DNA from: an uncultured Clostridia bacterium
GTDB lineage: Bacteria > Bacillota > Clostridia > Oscillospirales > Ruminococcaceae
Direction of reading: 5' to 3'
Assembly (NCBI GenBank): GCA_947510165.1
Contig: CANNSB010000001.1
Coordinates: 1 to 64,000, forward strand
DNA: 64,000 bases
The position numbers were made by a program, and so were the translations under genes. Under the pieces are notes generated by a model. That model saw only the letters and a list, made by a program, of their open reading frames with translations. It did not search any database and was not told the DNA's origin. This document shows, piece after piece, positions 1 to 6,887 of this stretch; positions within the stretch are counted from its first letter, which is position 1; every line of letters starts with the position of its first letter.

Positions 1-764
1 TTTATTCTTAGTTTAAATTTAGAATTTGGGGCAATGTCTGAGTTTGTCACAACAACACCATCTTGGTTTACTATATCCATCTCAACTGGTAAACCTTTTG
101 CTAAAACCCGATAGTTTGTATATTCTCCAGAGGTAGTAATACTATATAGTTCAGTTTCAAAATATCCTGTATTAGCTTTATATTCTAGAGTTTGAGTAGA
201 TGGAGAGATTGAAACGGTTAAAGCTTTTTTATCTTCTGATTTAACCTCTGTAGCTTTTGTTCTAGCGTCGGAAACTAGTTGTCTAGCATTAGATAAAATC
301 CTAGCATCACCGATAGATGAACTCATAAATTTATCGTTCATACCATTATAAATATGGATAGCTGTTTGAGTTATGTAAAAATCATAATCATCATTACCAA
401 CTAAATAATTAGGATTTCTATTTACTTGACCATATTCATGAAGTCCATTTTCTAGAATAAAAGTTATCCCAGCGTCAAGGTTACCTCCACGGTTGTAGGT
501 TATCCCTCCTGTAGGAGGATTTGGTTTTGCTTGTTCAAGACAATATGCGGGTAGGTTATCACTAGAGATGTTTTTAGGAAATATAAGAGAACTACCATCA
601 GTATATTTTATATAGTTTAGAGTAGAGCCAAACTGTCTAATAGTCACAATATTCTTTTCAGTAGTACTATTAGGTAGCTCTGTTGCAAAACCAGTTATAC
701 TAGTTGTAAAAGCAATTGTAGTTGCAATTACACCAGATAGGATTTTTTTAATTAGTTTATTCAT
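1..764 (-). CDS. Thioester-domain (TQXA) surface protein, partial
   Basis: Reads leftward from an ATG at 764 (SD AAGGAG) and runs off the window, so only the first ~254 residues are seen. Residues 1-28 look like a secretion signal (KK, hydrophobic core, ...GFATE). Cys76 (motif AYCLEQ) and the later motif ITQTAIH (Gln134) match the Cys/Gln pair that forms the internal thioester of TED/TQXA adhesins of Gram-positive bacteria, which attach covalently to host or matrix amines. The part after residue 160 looks like the start of a beta-sandwich stalk. The sorting signal, if any, lies outside. Family known; target unknown. It sits on the presumed integrated element. Confidence 0.8.
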   Translation of the reverse strand, partial: MNKLIKKILSGVIATTIAFTTSITGFATELPNSTTEKNIVTIRQFGSTLNYIKYTDGSSLIFPKNISSDNLPAYCLEQAKPNPPTGGITYNRGGNLDAGITFILENGLHEYGQVNRNPNYLVGNDDYDFYITQTAIHIYNGMNDKFMSSSIGDARILSNARQLVSDARTKATEVKSEDKKALTVSISPSTQTLEYKANTGYFETELYSITTSGEYTNYRVLAKGLPVEMDIVNQDGVVVTNSDIAPNSKFKLRI

Positions 765-841
765 TCATATTCTCCTTTAAATTTATATATACAAAAAGAG
801 AGAAAAAGTATTATTCCTTTACTCTCTTAAAATATTATTTC

Positions 842-1663
842 TTATTCAAATAAATCATTCCAAAAATCAGTAACAACATAGAAACGACCATTACTATCTT
901 TATATACTGCAACAGCTCCACCTGTATATAATATTTGTAGCATACTTTGTTTATGCCCTTTATCTGAATCACTCCACTGTTTAATAAAAGATTCTGCTGT
1001 TCCAGTACTGTTATTAAGTGCTATTTGACCTTCTTCATGATATATAACTTGTTCTTTTGCATTTCCTTCAGCAATCTTCTTAGCTCTCCTATTACAAGTT
1101 TCATTCCATTTAAGGGGAGCTACACCGTTATCTTGGCGAAACTTATTCATTAAATCAAAAGTCTGTCTTGATAACGATGGCATATATTCCCATGTTCTCT
1201 GAGCTACTGGAGGTGGAGTTGGTGGCTTAGGTGGTGGTGGCGGAGTTGGTTTTGGAGAGGTTGGAGGGGTTGGTGGAGTTGGTTTTGTTGAGCTATTTCC
1301 ACCATTTAATGTTGGTGGAGTTGGCTGTTTTGATGGAGTTGAACTAGTACTATTTCCTCCAGTTGAAGTTAAGTTAGATGAGGAAGTAGTTTCTGTAGCA
1401 GAAGAATTATCAGAATTATTAGTATCAATATCACCTTCATTTAAAGAACTACTACTTTCATCTGAAGAGCTATCTGATAATGAACTAGAAGAATCATAGG
1501 AACTATTAGATAGATTATTATTATTAACCTGATTATCCTTGTTAGAAGTTATAGCGATAATAGGAATTGAAATTATCACTGCTATGGTTACGCAGGCTAG
1601 GGAGATTGCTGTTTTTTTATGGGATTTTATCCAATCGGTGGACTTTTTAATAATAGGATTCAT
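842..1663 (-). CDS. CAP/SCP-like domain protein with N-terminal anchor and low-complexity stalk
   Basis: 273 aa, ATG start. A basic N-terminus and one hydrophobic segment (about residues 18-38) act as signal anchor. Residues ~40-110 are Ser/Asn/Asp/Thr-rich and ~110-152 Pro-rich (PTPPTPP repeats), i.e. an extended wall-crossing stalk. The last ~115 residues (LSRQTFDLMNKFRQDNG..., HKQSMLQ...GGAVAVY...FYVVTDFW) resemble the CAP/SCP1 family (PF00188) seen in secreted bacterial proteins. Function of bacterial CAP proteins is poorly known. It is followed downstream by the thioester-domain gene with only ~77 bp between, so the two surface genes may be co-transcribed. Confidence 0.75.
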   Translation of the reverse strand: MNPIIKKSTDWIKSHKKTAISLACVTIAVIISIPIIAITSNKDNQVNNNNLSNSSYDSSSSLSDSSSDESSSSLNEGDIDTNNSDNSSATETTSSSNLTSTGGNSTSSTPSKQPTPPTLNGGNSSTKPTPPTPPTSPKPTPPPPPKPPTPPPVAQRTWEYMPSLSRQTFDLMNKFRQDNGVAPLKWNETCNRRAKKIAEGNAKEQVIYHEEGQIALNNSTGTAESFIKQWSDSDKGHKQSMLQILYTGGAVAVYKDSNGRFYVVTDFWNDLFE

Positions 1664-1727
1664 GAGATCACTCCTTGTCTATATATGTGTATAATATTAC
1701 CAAATATATCAGGATGTGTAAACCAAA

Positions 1728-2066
1728 TTATACAACTAGTTTACTTTTAAAAGGATTATTTATTATTAACCTTTTATCCATATTCAGTATTTTATCATTT
1801 AGGAAATCTTCCAAATAGTCATAACAAGACTGAAATGATGTCCAATTAAAATAGGTAATATCTAACAATGGGGATATTCCTATCAAATATTTGGCAACAG
1901 ATTCTGGAAATTCTGTAGAAGATAGATATCCATAAACATCATTATATATATCTATCTTTCTAGCTCTGTCAAAGATATATACCTTTTCTTCTAAGAGTAT
2001 TTTTTCCTTAAAGTTTAGATATTCCTCTGTAAGTTTTTCTATTAAAATTGTTTTTACGTCTTTCAT
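1728..2066 (-). CDS. Hypothetical protein, DUF3848-like in general pattern
   Basis: 112 aa, ATG start with SD AAAGG. Soluble, acidic, largely helical by composition, no signal peptide or membrane segment. The N-terminal half (EKLTEEYLNFKEKILLEE, then a Tyr/Asp-rich helix) loosely recalls DUF3848 proteins of clostridial mobile elements, but this is an impression and not a domain call. Its start overlaps by four bases (ATGA) the end of a possible 23-codon upstream frame (2063-2134). Confidence 0.5.
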   Translation of the reverse strand: MKDVKTILIEKLTEEYLNFKEKILLEEKVYIFDRARKIDIYNDVYGYLSSTEFPESVAKYLIGISPLLDITYFNWTSFQSCYDYLEDFLNDKILNMDKRLIINNPFKSKLVV

Positions 2067-2134
2067 ATATATGTCCGCCTTTCTTTTATTTTTTTTTTAT
2101 ATGGGTTTATACAATTTATATATTTAATAAGAAT
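2063..2134 (-). CDS. Possible 23-codon leader ORF with non-ATG start
   Basis: A strong SD (AGGAGGTG, complement of 2138-2145) has no ATG, GTG or TTG at usable spacing. An open frame beginning at ATT (2134) with 5 nt spacing runs 23 codons, is Lys/Arg/Tyr-rich (KKKIKERRTYI at the end), and its TGA overlaps the ATG of the next gene. It may be a real leader peptide with an unusual start, or a relic SD. Translation unproven. Confidence 0.25.
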   Translation of the reverse strand: MLIKYINCINPYKKKIKERRTYI

Positions 2135-2170
2135 AACCACCTCCTAAACTTTTATTTATCAATAAAAAAA

Positions 2171-2191
2171 GAGCAAACTTAAAGTTTACTC
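2171..2191 (-). terminator. Hairpin terminator of the 56 aa ORF
   Basis: GAGCAAACTT / AAGTTTACTC arms with one A-C mismatch, flanked by A-run on the left and T-run on the right, so it can work in the minus direction after the stop at 2216. Confidence 0.6.
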
Positions 2192-2215
2192 TTTTGAAAA
2201 TTTATTATGAAATAT

Positions 2216-2386
2216 TTATTTTTTAGACAAGAATTTAACTTCTTTAAAAATAAATAATAGTATGAATGAATTTAATATTGTAAATATCATAAAATATTCT
2301 GCTTTAGCAATAACAAGCATTAAAATACATAAAATTACTAAAATAAGATCATAATGTTTTTTTATAAAATTGATTATATTTTTCAT
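2216..2386 (-). CDS. Small membrane protein (56 aa)
   Basis: ATG at 2386 with SD AGAGG at good spacing, 56 codons, TAA at 2216. The sequence has two hydrophobic stretches (about residues 13-28 and 31-48) between lysine-rich ends (MKNIINFIKKHYD..., ...KEVKFLSKK), so it should be a two-span membrane peptide. Its 5' end lies just beside the antitoxin promoter at 2423, facing the other way. No family recognised. It may belong to the toxin-antitoxin locus next to it or be an independent element gene. Confidence 0.5.
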   Translation of the reverse strand: MKNIINFIKKHYDLILVILCILMLVIAKAEYFMIFTILNSFILLFIFKEVKFLSKK

Positions 2387-2422
2387 ATATTTAAACCTCT
2401 TTTTTATTAAATAGAGGAAATA

Positions 2423-2451
2423 TTGACATATATTAGTTGATTCTATATAAT
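2423..2451 (+). promoter_or_regulatory. Sigma-A promoter of the candidate antitoxin RNA
   Basis: TTGACA (2423-2428), exactly 17 nt, TATAAT (2446-2451): a consensus vegetative promoter. No protein gene follows on the plus strand before the terminator at 2523-2557, so it drives an untranslated RNA of about 100 nt. Confidence 0.85.
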
Positions 2452-2453
2452 AG

Positions 2454-2494
2454 TAGTAGATAGAGTTACCCGTTTTAAGAACGGTTAGCCCTCT
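2454..2494 (+). repeat. 5'-element repeat, antitoxin copy
   Basis: TAGTAGATAGAGTTACCCG, a TTTTAAGAA loop and CGGTTAG. The same element occurs in inverted orientation at 2673-2710 (TAGTAGGTAGAGTAAGCC, TTTCAAGAG, CGGTTAGTC), so both convergent transcripts would start with nearly the same sequence. Confidence 0.75.
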
Positions 2495-2557
2495 AAGTAA
2501 TTAGTTTTATAAATAATTTATAAAAATAATCGTCTTGTCCGAGACGGTTATTTTTTT
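2458..2557 (+). ncRNA. Candidate type I antitoxin RNA (antisense, ~100 nt)
   Basis: Predicted from the consensus promoter just upstream (start about 2458) to the T-run of the bidirectional hairpin. It contains a 5' hairpin (CCGTT TTAAG AACGG, 2470-2485) and its 3' end is antisense to the last codons and terminator of the toxin mRNA (2548-2628). No ORF with a ribosome site is present in it. This matches the convergent layout of Fst/par-like and TxpA/RatA-like type I systems. Confidence 0.65.
2523..2557. terminator. Shared bidirectional terminator of toxin and antitoxin
   Basis: TAATCGTCT / AGACGGTTA stem with one G-U pair and TGTCCG loop, A-run on the left and seven T on the right; overlaps the last base pairs of the toxin ORF. 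Works in both directions. Confidence 0.75.
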
Positions 2558-2628
2558 ATGGAAAGTATTATAAATAAAACAAACATTAAAATTAATGCAA
2601 TTCCAAATATAATTAGTATGTATTCCAT
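2548..2628 (-). CDS. Candidate type I toxin, 26 aa hydrophobic peptide
   Basis: ATG at 2628 behind a perfect SD (AGGAGG, 7 nt spacing), 26 codons, TAA at 2548. The peptide is MEYILIIFGIALI followed by LMFVLFIILS and ends IKK: a single membrane span with a charged C-terminus, the usual form of type I toxins (Fst, TxpA, clostridial CD toxins). It has its own consensus promoter (2715-2743), a ~90 nt leader, and an antisense RNA from the other side. Too short for routine gene calling. Function inferred from size, hydropathy and locus layout only. Confidence 0.65.
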   Translation of the reverse strand: MEYILIIFGIALILMFVLFIILSIKK

Positions 2629-2672
2629 AAATATCCCTCCTTTCTGATATTAATAAATATCTGAAGAGGAAA

Positions 2673-2710
2673 GACTAACCGCTCTTGAAAGGCTTACTCT
2701 ACCTACTAGT
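2673..2710 (-). repeat. 5'-element repeat, toxin copy
   Basis: Inverted counterpart of 2454-2494. It lies in the 5' leader of the toxin mRNA between promoter and SD. Confidence 0.75.
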
Positions 2711-2714
2711 TTAG

Positions 2715-2743
2715 ATTATATATTATTTATCATATTTTGTAAA
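2715..2743 (-). promoter_or_regulatory. Sigma-A promoter of the toxin mRNA
   Basis: On the minus strand TTTACA (2743-2738), 17 nt, TATAAT (2720-2715). It faces the antitoxin promoter at a distance of about 265 bp. Confidence 0.8.
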
Positions 2744-2759
2744 TATTTGTAGATTATAT

Positions 2760-2912
2760 TTACTTGAAAAGATCAATAATAAACTTACCCAATTTACGTT
2801 GACGTCCAGATTTAGTAAAAGGAATACCAGTCTTTTTAGAAATGTTCTGTTTAATACGGGTAACCCCTAATAGTCTTTTTAGTGAAAATCCACCTTTATT
2901 TATAATAATCAT
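2760..2912 (-). CDS. Small basic protein (47-50 aa), unusual start
   Basis: Frame open from ATG 2912 to TAA 2760 (50 aa), rich in Lys/Arg (KRLLGVTRIKQNISKKTG, then TKSGRQRKLGK). The SD AAGGAG directly touches the ATG (0 nt), which should not work. An in-frame ATA at 2903 has 9 nt spacing and would give MNKGGFSLKRLLGV. I have the impression of similar small MNKG...TKSGRQRK proteins on Firmicutes plasmids and phages, function unknown. The composition suggests nucleic-acid or ribosome binding, but nothing more can be said. Confidence 0.5.
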   Translation of the reverse strand: MIIINKGGFSLKRLLGVTRIKQNISKKTGIPFTKSGRQRKLGKFIIDLFK

Positions 2913-2956
2913 CTCCTTAAAAGTTTGTTTTTATTATACATTATATTAATCTAATA

Positions 2957-3389
2957 TTATTCTACATAAAATAGATATTCTAATGTTGAAAAAATTTGAC
3001 TAATAGTTGATACTACTGCTATTAATATAATGATTGGATTAAATTCTAATATGATCATTAATATAGTAGATATTGATGTAATAGTTGTATAGTAAATAAT
3101 TTTTTTTAAAAATCTTTATATGTTGAATAAGTAAATCATAATACTTAGAATTTCTCATGAAAGTTACAGAAAAGCAATATACAGTTATTAATAATCCTAT
3201 AGTGGACATACATATTGATATAAGAGTAGAACTATTATCTTTAAGATAATTAAAGATAATATTAGTTTTATTTGTAATTATAGTAAAACTCCAAAATATC
3301 AAATTTATCAAGACAGGCATAGCTAAATATACATAGTTGAAAAATAAAGTTCTTATTTTCTTCTTTATATCTTTTTTTAAAATATTCAT
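2957..3389 (-). pseudogene. Multi-span membrane protein, frameshifted at an A8 run
   Basis: ATG at 3389 with SD AGAGG. The first frame gives ~100 residues with two membrane spans (YVYLAMPVLINLIFWSF and a second at ~55-75), then after HIKIFKK it runs out at 3039. One base over, from the eight-A run (T8 on the plus strand, 3100-3107), the reading continues as IIYYTTITSISTILMIILEF and a further hydrophobic span to TAA at 2957. Joined, this is a ~143 aa membrane protein with four hydrophobic segments. Cause may be mutation, transcriptional slippage on A8, or a sequencing error. Family not recognised. Confidence 0.6.
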
Positions 3390-3452
3390 TTAAAACCTCT
3401 TTAAAAAGTTATAGTTATAATATTATACTATACTAATATATATTAATTTATT

Positions 3453-4148
3453 TTAATTAAAAAGACTATATAAACCTGCGAGATTATCATGGACAATTTT
3501 AACAAAACCTTCTCTTGTATCTGGGTAGATAAGGCAGATTATTCCAACTCCTGAAAATATAAACAGCAAAATATTTGCAACTATTCTTATAGTAGTTGAG
3601 ATTGCTTTTATACAAAATTTAAAGGTATTAGTTTTTTCTACAACTAATACCTTTTCTGTATTTACGTTATATTTTTTTCTAAGTTTTCGTTGATGTTTTT
3701 TATGTAGAGATATAGCAGATGTAACTATTTTGTTTTCAGATATTATTTTAGGAATTTCTATAGGTTGTTTTTTTATATCTATATACAAATCATCTTTTTT
3801 AAATTCTTTTGGATTATGAAGAAATTCTATAAGTTGTTTTCTTAGATGAATATCAGAATAATTTATTATAATATTAGAAATATTATTTTTCTTAATTTTA
3901 TCTATATTTTTGTTATATGAATACTCATTAATTATTAAAACAAGTTTACTATTTATAGTATTTTTAAACTCTATGATATTTTCAATATCTGTATTAATAA
4001 ACGTATTATCAATAATAATATATTTAAAATCTTGATGAAGTAAACTAGATAGTTTTTTATTCTCAGTATGTTTTAGATTATAGTTAAAAATTTTGTTTGT
4101 TTCTTGAATAATAGAAAATATATTTTTATCAGACATTATATTGATCAA
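3453..4148 (-). CDS. Hypothetical protein with C-terminal membrane span, coupled to integrase
   Basis: 231 aa from TTG at 4148 (SD AGAGGG seven bases upstream, inside the integrase end; the next ATG at 4136 is too far from it). Residues ~40-110 alternate strands and helices (FKYIIIDNTFI, SKLVLIINEY, NISNIIINYSD) like a receiver or P-loop-free alpha/beta fold, followed by a basic stretch (KKHQRKLRKKY) and one membrane span (~190-210, ANILLFIFSGVGIICLIY). It begins four bases after the integrase stop, so the two are one operon. No function assigned. Confidence 0.6.
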   Translation of the reverse strand: MINIMSDKNIFSIIQETNKIFNYNLKHTENKKLSSLLHQDFKYIIIDNTFINTDIENIIEFKNTINSKLVLIINEYSYNKNIDKIKKNNISNIIINYSDIHLRKQLIEFLHNPKEFKKDDLYIDIKKQPIEIPKIISENKIVTSAISLHKKHQRKLRKKYNVNTEKVLVVEKTNTFKFCIKAISTTIRIVANILLFIFSGVGIICLIYPDTREGFVKIVHDNLAGLYSLFN

Positions 4149-4151
4149 GTT

Positions 4152-5191
4152 CTATCCCTCTTTTTCAAAAATTGAATTTAGCGAATCTGCCATGAGTAAT
4201 TTTTTTTCTTTTTCTTTATGAGCATATATATCAGCTGTAGTGGAAAAGTCACAATGTCCTAACCACTCTTGAATCTCTTTTAAGTTATATTTTAACTCTA
4301 GTAACATACTAGCGCATGTATGTCTTAAATCATGAAATCTAATTCTTCTAAAGCCGTTTTTTACTAAATATTTAGGGAAATAAGAAGTTAGATAATTATG
4401 GTTAATTATTTTTCCTTTTTCATCTAAGCAAACATAATTAATATCAGAAGAGTTTTTAAATTTAATTAACTGAAAATCCTTAGTTTCCTTTAGATGGTGA
4501 CTAATATAAGTTGGTATTGGTAAAGTTATATAACTAGATTTTGTTTTAAGATTATTAGAAGTTAAAGTTATTTTTTTATTCTGTATGTATATGTTTTTTC
4601 TTTTTATTGTTATTGTATTTGATTCAAAATTTACACAGTCCCATTTTAAACCAAGTAACTCACTACGTCGAAGTCCTAAGTATCCAGCTAATAGAACTGG
4701 TGTATATAGTCTGCTTTTTTTTGGTAGATGAATAAGGACATTTTTAAGTTCTTTTATTGAATAGAAATTTGCTATAAATTTAGTTTTCTTTGGAATATCT
4801 AGTTTATCTGCTATGTTTTCAAATATTATATTATTTTTATATGCATAATTTAAAGCTTTTCTAATATTTGCATGATGTTTTAGTATGGAATTGTTTGAAA
4901 GTCCTTTATCTATTTTATCATAGTAATATTTTGATATTATTATGGGTGTTACTTCTAAAATTTTTATATTTAGCTTTTTAAAATAAGGTAGAATATGATT
5001 ATTAAAAATATATTATATCCGCTAAAAGTATTTTGTTCAATTGATAATCTATGATTTGTTAACCAAAATGATAAATATCCATGGAATAGTTGGTTATCTT
5101 TATTTTCAGCTTTTTTCTTTAATTTTTTGTTTTCAATTAAAAGATCTAAAATCAAGTTTTGTATGTCTTTGGATGTTATTGATAAATTCAT
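4152..5191 (-). pseudogene. Tyrosine recombinase/integrase, one frameshift
   Basis: ATG at 5191 with SD AGGAG; the first frame covers the N-terminus and start of the core-binding domain (FWLTNHRLSIEQNTFSGYN) and stops at 4970. The rest is in the next frame (NHILPYFKKLNIKILEVTP... to TAG 4152), so one base is missing near the five-A run at 5004-5008. The catalytic domain is complete: Arg in AGYLGLRRSELLGLKW, Lys in LKTKSSYI, HDLRH, Gly-His in EWLGHCDFSTT, and the Tyr nucleophile in DIYAH. Restored length is ~346 aa, normal for element integrases. Its 5' end faces the tRNA-Gln fragment 85 bp away, the usual place of an int gene beside its att site. Confidence 0.85.
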
Positions 5192-5275
5192 ATAATTCTC
5201 CTATAATAAAAATTAAATATCAATATTATTATCGGAAAATATAATTATTTTCATTTAAATATATTTTTATAATCT

Positions 5276-5322
5276 ACTTTGACTCCGTCATTCCGATGGT
5301 TCGAATCCATCTACCCCAGCCA
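5276..5322 (+). tRNA. tRNA-Gln(TTG) 3' fragment, likely attachment site
   Basis: The segment runs from the anticodon loop (CTTTGAC, anticodon TTG 5279-5281) through the variable loop, the T-arm (GATGG TTCGAAT CCATC) to acceptor strand TACCCCA, G and CCA (5320-5322). The D-arm and 5' acceptor strand (expected TGGGGTA) are absent, so it is not a working tRNA. This is what a site-specific element leaves at its distal end after integrating in the 3' half of tRNA-Gln. The intact gene should lie left of the window, at the other end of the element. Confidence 0.85.
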
Positions 5323-5386
5323 TTTATAAAAATAATCTGATAATATTATAATTAATTATTATTTAGTTTATTTTAAAAAAGATTTC

Positions 5387-5443
5387 AAAAAAATCAAGAG
5401 TTTATAGATGACGCTCAAATTATCTATAAACTCTTGATTTTTT
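5387..5443 (+). terminator. Strong hairpin terminator downstream of the tRNA fragment
   Basis: Arms ATCAAGAGTTTATAGAT and its exact complement, 12 nt loop, A-run before and six T after. Probably the original terminator of the tRNA-Gln transcript. Confidence 0.75.
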
Positions 5444-5458
5444 ATGTAAAACTTGGAG

Positions 5459-5477
5459 ATAATCTATTTTGACTCTG
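5459..5477 (+). repeat. Degenerate second copy of the att/anticodon segment
   Basis: ATAATCTATTTTGACTCTG matches 5269-5287 (with CTACTTTGACTCCG) at 17 of 19 positions, 190 bp further right. It stops short of the T-arm. May be a decayed att repeat from an earlier insertion. Confidence 0.4.
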
Positions 5478-5680
5478 ATAAATTTTATATGATCTTCTTA
5501 GAGCTTGTTATAAATGGATGTAAATAATATATTAGTTATTTTTCTTTTTATATATATTTAAATAAAGATATTATATTGGCAAATTATAGAAAAATAAAAT
5601 TAATTGAATCATTACAGATGATAATTATATAATTGTTTATTTATTTTTTATATTATACAAATTTCGTGTATAATGTACAT

Positions 5681-5714
5681 TATATTAGTTTAATATGTAT
5701 ATTATACTAATATA
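5681..5714. repeat. Near-perfect palindrome upstream of the 5730 gene
   Basis: 16 bp arms (TATATTAGTTTAATAT and complement, one mismatch) with a 2 nt centre, ending a few bases before the SD AGGTGGTG. Operator or 5' leader hairpin. Confidence 0.55.
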
Positions 5715-5729
5715 TATAGGTGGTGTATA

Positions 5730-6653
5730 ATGTTTCCAAACAAAGTAGCAGGAGATAAATTTAAAAATACATCTAATAGAGACGAAGTGCCAAAATCAGA
5801 TGGAGAAAAAGTTTCATCAAATTCTTCATCTGTTGAAGATTTAAGAAATAGTAGTGAAACTCAAATGTCAAAATTAGATGAAGTAATAAAATTTACAAGT
5901 GTTTTTTCAATTTCGCAAAAATATAATACTTCTTTTGATGAAGTTTCCAAAGATTATAATAATCTTATTAAAATAGAAAACTATGCATATATTTGTACTG
6001 TTGCACAAACATTGCCGTGTTCACCTAATTATTATACAGTTTCATCATATACAGATCAAGTTTTGAAATCTGCATATGATATATATACTAAGGCTATTAA
6101 TAGTACTAAAGGATTTGTTTTATTAGGTAATATAAAGATGGAATATGATATGTCCGGTGTTATTCCTGTTCCTATACCTTCAAAAGAGAGTATTAAATAT
6201 GGGGTTATATCTGATATTATAGATGAAGTAGGTTGTGTTTTAAGTGTTGTTAAATGGAATTTATTTGTTAATGATATGTTTGTATTAGGTAGTATTGACG
6301 GAAGACTTAATGCACATTTAATTACAAAAAGAGAAGAGTACTATATGACGGCAAAACAGAATGATTATTGTAAAGTTATAAAAACAAAATTTGGAGATTA
6401 TGTTCGTTTAAGTTATTTTGCTAGAGAGCTTATAGGATTTTTAATATCGGGTTATAGAATACAGGGTTTTCTATCTAATATGGAATTTTTATCTCCACCA
6501 ATGAAATATATAAAGTTAAGTTTATTATCATATGTAAAAGCTATTGAATATTTTGAAAAAAGTGGAAATTGGAGACATCTTTGTAATCCTAATTTAGTAG
6601 GATTTGATTTTGATCTATGTAAAAATAAGATTAAAAAGGTTGTTGTGAAGTAG
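5730..6653 (+). CDS. Paralogous orphan family, member 1
   Basis: 307 aa, ATG with SD AGGTGGTG. No signal peptide or membrane span; residues 1-50 are Ser/Lys-rich and disordered. The C-terminal ~150 residues carry motifs shared with the genes at 13394 and 14425: KWNLFVNDMFVLGSID, SYFARELIGFLISGYRI, LSPPMKY, YVKAIEYFEKSGNWRHL and NLVGFDFD. A remnant of the same family is at 8025-8177. The shared core is conserved while the N-terminal halves differ strongly, as expected for a common scaffold domain with variable partner or target part. Family not recognised, function unknown. The upstream palindrome suggests regulated expression. Confidence 0.6.
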   Translation: MFPNKVAGDKFKNTSNRDEVPKSDGEKVSSNSSSVEDLRNSSETQMSKLDEVIKFTSVFSISQKYNTSFDEVSKDYNNLIKIENYAYICTVAQTLPCSPNYYTVSSYTDQVLKSAYDIYTKAINSTKGFVLLGNIKMEYDMSGVIPVPIPSKESIKYGVISDIIDEVGCVLSVVKWNLFVNDMFVLGSIDGRLNAHLITKREEYYMTAKQNDYCKVIKTKFGDYVRLSYFARELIGFLISGYRIQGFLSNMEFLSPPMKYIKLSLLSYVKAIEYFEKSGNWRHLCNPNLVGFDFDLCKNKIKKVVVK

Positions 6654-6688
6654 ATTGGATATTTGAATCATATATTAAAATATCCAAT
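6654..6688 (+). terminator. Terminator of the 5730 gene
   Basis: ATTGGATATTT / AAATATCCAAT stem starting directly after the TAG at 6653; the following T-run is weak. Confidence 0.5.
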
Positions 6689-6804
6689 TAAATTATTTAT
6701 TAAACAATATATTAAAATACTAAATGTAATCCAAACATTCTGTATATATACAAATAATCATCAAATATTGTATATATTTAGCATATTTTGTAGATAATTA
6801 TTAA

Positions 6805-6833
6805 TTGACATATAATAATAATAATTATATAAT
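6805..6833 (+). promoter_or_regulatory. Sigma-A promoter of the lectin-domain gene
   Basis: TTGACA (6805-6810), 17 nt, TATAAT (6828-6833): full consensus, 55 bp before the ATG at 6888. Confidence 0.8.
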
Positions 6834-6887
6834 TTTTAACATACTGAATTATTATTTTGAATTATATGCGATAGGAGATAAATATAA

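Noticed and set aside
5276..5322. A functional tRNA-Gln gene
   Set aside because: The 5' acceptor strand, D-arm and 5' half of the anticodon stem are missing; the sequence before 5276 is unrelated.
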